64,000 nt of DNA, from assembly GCF_036711975.1 (NCBI RefSeq), contig NC_091966.1, positions 25,117,501 through 25,181,500 of the forward strand. The letters run 5' to 3'. Below, in pieces: positions 56,938 to 64,000 of this stretch. How positions within the stretch are numbered: the first letter of the stretch is position 1; each line of letters opens with the position of its first letter. The position numbers and the translations under genes are program-made. The notes beneath the pieces were generated by a model. That model searched no databases. It worked only from the letters and a program-made list of their open reading frames with translations, and was not told the origin of the DNA. Source of the DNA: Onthophagus taurus. Its lineage: Eukaryota; Arthropoda; Insecta; Coleoptera; Scarabaeidae.

Positions 56938-58300
56938 TTAGTGTGACTTCTGTTGTTGCAGATTAGATGACAAATAACATATGTTAGGGTTGTAAGATGT
57001 AACTTTTAACAGAATGCATGCTGAACTGGAGTCATCTGCCAAACGGTTTCTAGCCGAGGTTTTAATATTATTTATCTCTGAAAATAACGACTCGCAGGCC
57101 AGCTTCTTCAAGTAATTGAATGTGTCTGGTAACGCATTCCATGTTTCCAGAATTTTGTTATTAGCATTTTCACTTATATTACTTGTCAATCTTTCTGTTT
57201 CAATAAATTTTTGAATCCATATTGAACTAGACTGGAAATCAATCAGCTGCATTTCAAATTCTTCAATTTCCAACCAATCCAATTGGGACAAATTCAGTTT
57301 ATCCAATGACGTCACATCAGGGTACATAATAAGCTTGAGTATTTCCGATAATTCTTTGAACTGAGAAAATCTAGCTGAAAATTCCCTGATTGAAGAATCA
57401 ATCACAGAAATAAATTCTTCAGTAATTTGGTCTTCGTCTGGTTTCTCATGTATTTCCAAATCGTTGATATATTTTTTCAAATTTGGAAAATACTTGTAGT
57501 TCTTTTTTTAATATCGTTCCTGAAAACTTGCAGTTTAGCCTCAAAAGCGCGAACAAGATGTACCATGACGATAATCGTTTTATTTACGCCTTGAAGCTTC
57601 ATGTTTAACTTATTTAAATGTTGGTATATGTCTGTAAAAAATATCAATTTTGAAAGCCACATAACATCCAACAACTGTGGGTATTCTTCAACTTTTCCCT
57701 CATTTTGCAGAAACAGTCTGATTTTTTCCAAGCAATCAACAAATCTTTGAAGTACGTTCCCGTGACACAAAAAGCGAACATTATTGTACATCAGTAAGCC
57801 ATTGTACACCGAGTTGACTTTATCTAACAAAGCATCGAACTTTCGCCTGTTTAAAGCCTGCGACGAGATGAGGTTGATTATTTTTGTGACTACTGCCATT
57901 ACATTATCAAGAGACGTTAAACCACTCTTAGCACACAAGGCTTGTTGGTGAATGATATAGTGGAATTGAAGAATCAAATGCCCTACGTCTGTTTGAAATA
58001 AACTTATGAAACCATTTTTTTTACCCACCATACTTGGAGCAACATCAGTTCATCAACGATTTGATCGCAATTAATTCTTCCTTAATGACGTTTCCAACGT
58101 AATATTGAGCAAAAACAGCTAAACGAGCAGATTTAGCGACGCCAGTGCTTTCGTCAAGACATAGCGATATAAAAGAAGCAGAGCTAATGTCAATTTTTTG
58201 TTGATCTGTTACATTTTCGGCCAGTTTTAAGATACTTTCTTTCTTTTATTGTGTTTCTGGACACAGGAGTATCTTTGATGCGCTGAATTATCTTATCTTT
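56938..58300 (-). pseudogene. hAT transposase, central and C-terminal part (GTF2IRD2/ZBED-like)
   Basis: Minus strand from 58300: NKDKIIQRIKDTPVSRNTI, ISSASFISLCLDESTGVAKS, RLAVFAQYYVGNVIKEELIA (first catalytic Asp in LDEST). Then 58031-57477 reads QFHYIIHQQALCAKSGLTSL, NVRFLCHGNVLQRFVDCLE, and WLSKLIFFTDIYQHLNKLNM, QGVNKTI. 57480-56938 continues with the dimerisation region, ending LACESLFSEINNIKTSARNR. This is the hAT group related to GTF2IRD2- and EPM2AIP1-like proteins. At least two frame changes or stops occur (near 58035 and 57480). Confidence 0.9.
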
Positions 58301-59919
58301 ATTATCGAAATCATGGAAATCAAAGACATCAAAGTAAAAATATATTTGAAATTGGAGATTACAACAATTGTATAAATGAAACAAGTATGATAAGAGATAA
58401 TTTCTTAGCAACAATGTTAGAGTTCGGACTACGTCCAACCTTCAACAGTCCATCCAGAGTAACTGGAAAGCGCTGCGTAGACAATATATTTATCGACCGA
58501 TTCAACCACCCTATTGATATGGAAACAATAAATTTACATCTTGGAGATCACATAGCACACATAGCAACTTTCCAATTGGTTCCTGAAACAGATCATCAAA
58601 TATTGATCAAACGTAGAAAAATAAATCCTAGAAACATTGAAATATTTAAAACTTTATTAAAAAACGTAAACTGGGCCCCTATATATTTAAAAACAAATGA
58701 CGTCCAAACCTGTTTTACAATATTCCACTCAGCCATAATGAAAAGCTTTCAGAGTGCTTTCCCTGAGGTGAAAGCTAAAAAAACAACTGGGGGTAAAAAT
58801 CTTAAATGGCCAACACTGAGCGTAAAACAATTAAAGAATAAATTAGACGCCTTGTACACAGTAATTAGAGTAACAAAGAAGAGCCACTTGAAGGAAATAT
58901 ACAAGACATTAAAAGTAGAATACACAAAGAAATTAAATCAAGCGAAGATTGAAGTTTATGGAAAGATCGATCCGATCCGATAATAGAATGTCAACGGCTT
59001 GGAAATTAGTCAAACAAGAAACGGGAAAGTCTGGAAAAACACCAGTAGAGTACCCAGAGTTGAATGTTAAAGACTTAAACCTTTTCTTCTCTCAGGTTCA
59101 GACTATACCAGGACACTCTACAGTCAACAACATAGATCCTATCAGCTTGATAGATTTGCCAACTTCATGTATGGTATCCCTGGGTAAAGTGGACGAACAG
59201 CAGATTGGGAATATAATAAAAGGCCTAAAGGCAAAAAATACTAAGGACATATATGAACTGTCATCAGCACTAATAAAACAATTAGAACAAATCATAAGCA
59301 AACACCTATGCTTTGTTATAAACAAATGTCTACTAGAAGGAGTTTTTCCAAAGGAGCTAAAGTCGGCAAAGATAACACCAGTACATAAGAAGGGAGATAA
59401 AAGTGTATGTAGTAATTACAGACCAATATCTATATTGCCTACCTTATCAGAAATATTCGAAATAGTGGTAAACGAAAAATTGGTAGACTATTTCAACAAT
59501 AACAAATTGTTTACCAATTGCCAACAGGTTTTGGTTACCAAAAACAAAAATCTGTTATAACTGCTCTATTAAGTGTACTGGGAGAGGTAATCCATGGTTT
59601 CAATCAAGAACAATTCACCCAAATCGCTTTTTGTGACTTAAGTAAAGCCTTCGATTCAGTGGACCATTCGATACTGACAGCCAAATTAGAAAAATATAGA
59701 ATAAAGAACACTGTATTGGGGTTTTTGGTATCATATCTGGAGACTAGAAAACAATCGGTCTTTTGGAGGGGCAAACAATCCACCTGGAGAGAAGTGAGAA
59801 GTGGAGTGCCTTAGGGTTCGATCTTGGGTCCATTACTTTTCCTTATATATATATCAATGACTTACCAGGTAGTGTCCCAGCAGAACGAATTTGTCTTTAT
59901 GCAGATGACACATCTTTTA
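58301..59919 (+). pseudogene. Jockey/CR1-like LINE, endonuclease tail and reverse transcriptase
   Basis: Starts inside the endonuclease domain (GDYNNCINETSMIRDNFLAT, FNSPSRVTGKRCVDNIFIDR, LGDHIAHIATF), then a linker. Then RT: WKLVKQETGKSGK, VFPKELKSAKITPVHKKGDK, SNYRPISILPTLSEIFE; after a frameshift near 59530, FGYQKQKSVITALLSVLGEV, FCDLSKAFDSVDHSIL (motif A), RSGVP-stop-GSILGPLLFLIYI, and finally ICLYADDTSF (catalytic YADD). The coding sequence is cut at 59919 by an antisense LINE. It resumes at about 62592. Frameshifts near 58975 and 59530 and a stop at 59812 show inactivity. Confidence 0.92.
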
Positions 59920-60062
59920 ATAATAATAATAATAAATAAATTTATTGCCATAATAAGAAACAAAAAATACAAATTAAAGAAAATGTATACATTTAACTTA
60001 ATGCATAAATACGGGCAAAAGGGTCGATTTATCGCGTAAGCGATATCTTCCAAACAACCCAA

Positions 60063-61700
60063 TCAATCAGCAGTATACTAAGTTATATAAGAAAAACTAT
60101 GAATAAACGGCAAGCTGCTATGCTAAACTTATGGTCACCAAAAACGGTGCATAATGTGTTATGTTTTGTTTGGTTGACGTTCAAGAATGGCAAACTTTTG
60201 TTTCGGGATTTGTTTTGTTTTTTTTTACAGAGCCATCCAGGAAGAACTTTCCTTTACCACCTTTCCTTCTTATTTTCTAAACATTTTTAAGATTTTAAAA
60301 GGTAGATGGGGTTGATTAATTTAGGAATTTAATTGTTCAAATTTTAAAGAATTTTTTTTTGAGGATCAATTGGGAATAAAATAGGAATTCGGTTAACTTA
60401 GTTAAAACTTTTTTTTAAGTAATATCAAAATAAAGAACAAAAATAGAAGGAGATTTTAGGGAAAAATATAATGTACCACTTTTTTGGTAATATGAGTTTT
60501 TTTAAAGTTATAAAACGAAAACACGACAAAATTTAACTCTCTTTCGTCATTCAGCGGAATAACGTGAAAAAAATTAGTCGTCGACATTTTGAAAATTTGA
60601 GTTTTGAGAAGTTTAGTCGAGATTATTAATCCATAATTTTGGAAGAATCACGCATGTTATAATATTAAATCATAATTGATCGTTTGTGATTTTGGTAACA
60701 GAAGTTTATTCTGGATTTAGTTGTACTGCAAAGAAAAAAATTGTTTGATAGCCTCAGAACATCCACGAGGTACGTTAAAATTAATTTTCTTATCCTAATT
60801 TTTATTCATTCATTCATTCATACATTAGATTTCATTCAAAACCTTTCATGCTATTAAAAAAAAAAAAAAAACTTAAAACTATCTTAAAACTATCTTAAAA
60901 TTATTGGATTTTTTTTTTCTTAATTAATTTTAATTGGTTAGGCTTTTGGAGGGAGCATTTTAAGAAAATTTTCTTCATCCACCTCGTGGGGAATAAAATC
61001 ACGAGGTCATTCAGTCACCTAAAAATCCTCAAAATAAGTATCCTGAAGGAAGAAGGCGTTATCAGAAATATCCTACCTTAAGTTCTTCCTGGATGGTCAT
61101 CTGGAGATTCTTTATGGTAATCTTATCCAAGGAAAAGGTCACACGTTAAGTTTTGTTATAAAACATTCAAGAAACAATTTACTATTTTGGAAATTTAATT
61201 TAAATTATCTTTGTTTCATTTTTTTTTTTTATTATTATTAAATTCATTAATCTCTTAATTATCTTCTTTTGTAAAATTTTAATTGGAATTTTTTTCTTTT
61301 CGATTCATAAAATTCGTTCTAAATTAAATTTAATTTTATCAGACGAATACGGAAATTTATATTTTTTTTTGCTTTGGCTTTCTGATTTGGAATAATTTAA
61401 TTTTCATATTCACATTTTCCAATTTCAATCATCAGTTTTTTATATTTAATTTTAATTTTCATTTATTATTTTGGTTTGTGTATTACAAACTTTTATATAT
61501 ATATTTTTTTTTCGTCCAATATATTTCGTATTATTTTGTTTGCTATTCTTGAATTTCAATTATTTACTGTTGTGTTTGTCTCATCCTGTATAACTGAAAA
61601 TTTTGAATTTTTAATATCTTCTTTTCGCCATTATTGTGTTATCATGGTTTATTCAATGGCGTGGCGCTGTATAAACGAATCACCCCTTCTCCATTGAGCT
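60063..61700. other. AT-rich body of the nested LINE insertion
   Basis: No gene. AGCCATCCAGGAAGAACTTTCC near 60231 reappears as a reverse complement near 61080-61100 (AAGTTCTTCCTGGATGGTCA). An inverted-repeat pair about 850 bp apart may mark another small element inside. Confidence 0.35.
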
Positions 61701-61829
61701 GGTCGAGGTACCGCGATAAAATTCACTTTTCAAAGTTAAAGTTAGGAAAATTGGGTGGGATAAGTAGTATATATTTTTGTGATACGGCAACAAATGATAG
61801 TTGCTGGAATAAAAGAAGAAGAGAAGAGA

Positions 61830-62544
61830 AGAAAAGTAAAAGAAGAGAAGAAAAGGGAGAAAAAAAAGTTCTCAGGAAGATACTTGGAGCCAATAAATGA
61901 CGTTTTAGGTGGTTTTTAAATGTTACAAGGTGAGGAATATTACGGATCTCAGTAGGCAGACTGTTCCAAAGGGTTATTGCCTGCACAGCAAACGATTTAT
62001 GGTAAATCTCGGTACTATGGGTCGGGAACATAAGCACAGAATCTAACTGAGATCTAGTGGGTAAACCATGCGACGACAAGCGTTGAAATATACAATACAG
62101 ATACCTCGGGGTTTGATTGTGAAGAACAGTATATAACATAGTTAATATACGAAACGATCTACGGTTCTGACAGCTTAATATCTGCAAATAATTACGGTAT
62201 GGGGTTAAGTGTTGAGATCTCTCGAGATCAAAGATATACCGTATGCAGTTGTTTTGAAGTCTTTGCAGTTTGTTTCGTAGTGTTACCGAAAGATCAGGAT
62301 ATGCCGTGTCAGCATAATCAATATGGGGGAAAATCAGGGAAAAACAAAGATTACGACGGATCATGGGAGGAAGGAAGCAACGGAGACTTTTCAGTGAGTG
62401 GAAACAATGATAGACCTTTCTGCAGACGGATTGAATTTGAGGTTTCCAGGACATTGTAAGAAGACATTGTCTTTTATTGCGAGAAGTGGCGACATCAAGG
62501 AGCTGGAAGAAAAAACCAAATAAAATATAGAAGAAGCTGAGCAT
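61830..62544 (-). pseudogene. LINE reverse transcriptase C-terminus
   Basis: The minus-strand open frame reads WKPQIQSVCRKVYHCFHSLK, MIRRNLCFSLIFPHIDYADT, LQRLQNNCIRYIFDLERSQH and YLQILSCQNRRSFRILTMLY. Then come SFAVQAITLWNSLPTEIRNI and FKNHLKRHLL. This is the thumb/tail region of CR1/Jockey-type polymerases. The N-terminal RT motifs are missing, so the element is 5'-truncated. The frame itself is open for over 230 codons, suggesting a fairly recent insertion. Confidence 0.88.
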
Positions 62545-62591
62545 TAGTTCTACATAAATAAATTAAAGATGAATAAAGATAAAAAAAACAA

Positions 62592-63385
62592 ACATACTTA
62601 CCTTTCACACAAGACGATGCGATGGAGTTACAGATAAATCCATAAAGTTCCTTGGAGTTACTATTTCAGAAACTCTTAAATGGTCCAAACACATAACAAA
62701 CATGAAAGGGCGACTGGCTAGTGCTCTGTATTGCATTAAAACAATACGTTCAAACCTTCCACCCGAGACATTGCGAAGCGTATAATTCGCGTATTTCCAT
62801 GCTATGTATGGGATCATTACGTGGGGTGCATTTAGAGAGATGGAAGCCATTTTCGTTATGTAAAAGAAAGCAGTTCGGATACTGGCTGGACTAAAAAATC
62901 AAGAGAGTTGTAGAACCCAATTTAAAAAATTAAAAATACTTACCTTGCCGTGCTGTTTTATACGCTCCTGTCTAGAGTATACTCACAATAATAAAGATTT
63001 GATGCTGAAAAACGCAGACAATCACGAACACAACACCCGATACAAAGAAAATATTGTGACTCCATATCACCGAGTGGTCATATCACAAAACACATACGAT
63101 TATATAGCCGTCAAATTATATAACGCACTACCATTGGAAACAAGAAGTATGGAAGTAAAACAGTTTCGAATCACTGTAAGAATTTCCTCTTGGAGAATGA
63201 ATACTATACTGTGCAAGAATACTTTGAATGGATGACCGAGAAATGAATCATCGGAAATTGTTATATTTTATTATTTATAGTTGGCATTTCCTTTATGTGA
63301 ACATTATTGTTTTCTTTTCTTGTGACGTCAATACTGTACCATGCTGTACTTTGTTTAAATAAAGTTACTATTATTATTATAACCA
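62592..63385 (+). pseudogene. 3' end of the outer Jockey/CR1-like LINE
   Basis: Resumes the RT tail: KFLGVTISETLKWSKHITNM, GRLASALYCIKTIRSNLPPE, MYGIITWGAFREMEAIFVM, then AVRILAGLKNQESCRTQFKK, LTLPCCFIRSCLEYTHNNKD, and VISQNTYDYIAVKLYNALPL up to 63235. The 3' UTR ends AAATAAAGTTACTATTATTATTATA, a simple trinucleotide tail typical of CR1/Jockey LINEs. The tail marks the right border of the insertion in the hAT element. Scattered stops and frame changes are present. Confidence 0.88.
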
Positions 63386-63745
63386 GACTTCCTTCAAAAA
63401 CTCTCCCTCTTGCAAAAGTTTACTATGCCGACCAATGACATTTATAGCCGCGTAACTTGTCGCGCTCGTATAACAATTTTTGCGAACATATTTAGTCATA
63501 GATGTTCACTGTTTATTTCTGTCTTTCAATGCACTTGCAATTAATTCTTTTTGCTCTGGTTCGCTTTTTTGACTAACGTATTTGTGATTTGTTTCAAAAT
63601 GCCGTTTCACAGACGATGTTCCAGAATATAAAACACACACCGCCTTGTCACATTTACTAATCATGCCATATTTCTCTGTCCACCAAGTTTGAAATTTTCT
63701 GATACTCTTTCTATCTTGCACTTTTTGATCATAGATAAAACTCAA
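63386..63745 (-). pseudogene. hAT transposase N-terminus with BED-type zinc finger
   Basis: The minus strand reads FQTWWTEKYGMISKCDKAVC, VLYSGTSSVKRHFETNHKYV (C-x2-C-like/H-x4-H with degenerate spacing), SEPEQKELIASALKDRNKQ. After a frame change it reads SATSYAAINVIGRHSKLLQ and EGEFLKEVWL. It is the start of the same gene as 58300-56938. One zinc-binding cysteine appears replaced (VLYSG where C-x-C is expected). Confidence 0.85.
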
Positions 63746-63873
63746 ATAAATTTCAAATCAAATATTCACTATTATGTTATGCATAAACAAACTATGCGTC
63801 ATTAGCAGCAAAATATTGTGTCGCGTGCCATTTATGGCAAGCGCGCCATTGGTTCGCCATCCCTGCTCTAGAG

Positions 63874-64000
63874 AATAGATCTGCAAATCTATTCTTTCTG
63901 ATTTAACTAACGAAGCAACTCTAAAAAGTGGATACTTTAATTAATAATTGACGAATTAATATTTCCACAAAGATCCTTCAAGAAATTAATTTTATAGCGA
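63874..64000. other. flank beyond the hAT element
   Basis: Short AT-rich sequence to the window end. Nothing recognised. Confidence 0.3.

Larger units (their letters stand above)
59920..62591 (-). mobile_element. second LINE, antisense, nested in the first
   Basis: The left border is a (TAA)n run (59919-59938), the 3' tail of a minus-strand LINE. The adjacent TTTATTGCCA ... TTATCGCGTAAGCGATATC sequence recurs at 20880-21010. The right border falls at about 62591, where the outer LINE's RT resumes. The coding part is the C-terminus at 61830-62544. The 1.7 kb between is AT-rich, with T-rich runs and no ORF, either a long 3' UTR or a further decayed insertion. Confidence 0.75.
56728..63865 (-). 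mobile_element. hAT transposon containing two nested LINEs
   Basis: The ends are CAGGGATGGCGAACC at 56728 and its exact reverse complement ending at 63865. CTCTAGAG is present directly outside both (56720-56727 and 63866-63873), the 8-bp target duplication of hAT elements. The transposase is on the minus strand in two blocks, 63745-63390 and about 58300-56938, separated by a non-LTR retrotransposon. Without the insertions the element is about 2.1 kb. It is non-functional because its gene is split and carries stops. Confidence 0.93.

Noticed and set aside
61790-61880. Purine-rich AAGAGAAG repeats as a regulatory or coding repeat
   Set aside because: Simple sequence within or next to the LINE tail, with no independent support.
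62199-62459. 86-codon plus-strand ORF
   Set aside because: Antisense to the well-supported LINE C-terminus on the minus strand.

Overview
This is eukaryotic nuclear DNA, almost certainly from an insect. It is AT-rich, its genes are split by short GT-AG introns, it holds two insect-type odorant receptor genes, and it is crowded with Tc1/mariner-like, hAT, pogo, Harbinger, piggyBac, Penelope, Copia and non-LTR relics. A beetle is plausible from the receptor sequences and repeat load, but I cannot prove the order from sequence alone.

Layout. (1) 1-20 kb holds three direct copies of a saccharopine-dehydrogenase-like oxidoreductase (SCCPDH family). Copy A (1386-2355) shows only its last four exons. 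Copy B (8416-11544) and copy C (17932-19610) have complete six-exon frames of 426 codons with identical exon lengths. TE relics lie between them, and B's last intron carries a complete TIR-bounded pogo-like insertion. (2) 20-35.5 kb is a TE graveyard: several elements with unusually long inverted terminal arms (about 400-620 bp), a palindromic MITE, mariner-like transposase relics, and a Penelope-like element split by a TA-flanked insertion. A small candidate four-exon gene (28166-28982) would encode a 108-residue protein with two SUMO-interaction-like motifs. (3) 35.5-42 kb holds an intact odorant receptor (37646-39038) between a 175-bp satellite array in forward orientation and a longer one in reverse orientation. 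(4) 42.6-51 kb holds a 183-bp tandem array, a four-exon short-chain dehydrogenase on the minus strand (44543-45463), a 3.2-kb long-inverted-repeat element carrying a broken multicopy arthropod gene, and a dimeric ~348-bp tandem array. (5) 52-56.5 kb holds a second odorant receptor with the same exon structure, followed by the same 175-bp satellite in reverse orientation, which is interrupted by a Penelope-like insertion. (6) 56.7-63.9 kb is one hAT element with perfect ends and an 8-bp target duplication. A non-LTR retrotransposon sits inside it, and a second, antisense non-LTR retrotransposon sits inside that.

How things fit. The five host genes (two complete oxidoreductase paralogues, two receptors, one dehydrogenase) are ordinary insect families that have expanded by local duplication. 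Paralogues share promoter-proximal sequence: TATA boxes upstream of B and C, and a 47-bp block with an E-box upstream of both receptors. Everything else is repeat-derived. No rRNA, tRNA or CRISPR locus was seen. Exon boundaries are my own reading of splice sites and frame, not transcript evidence.
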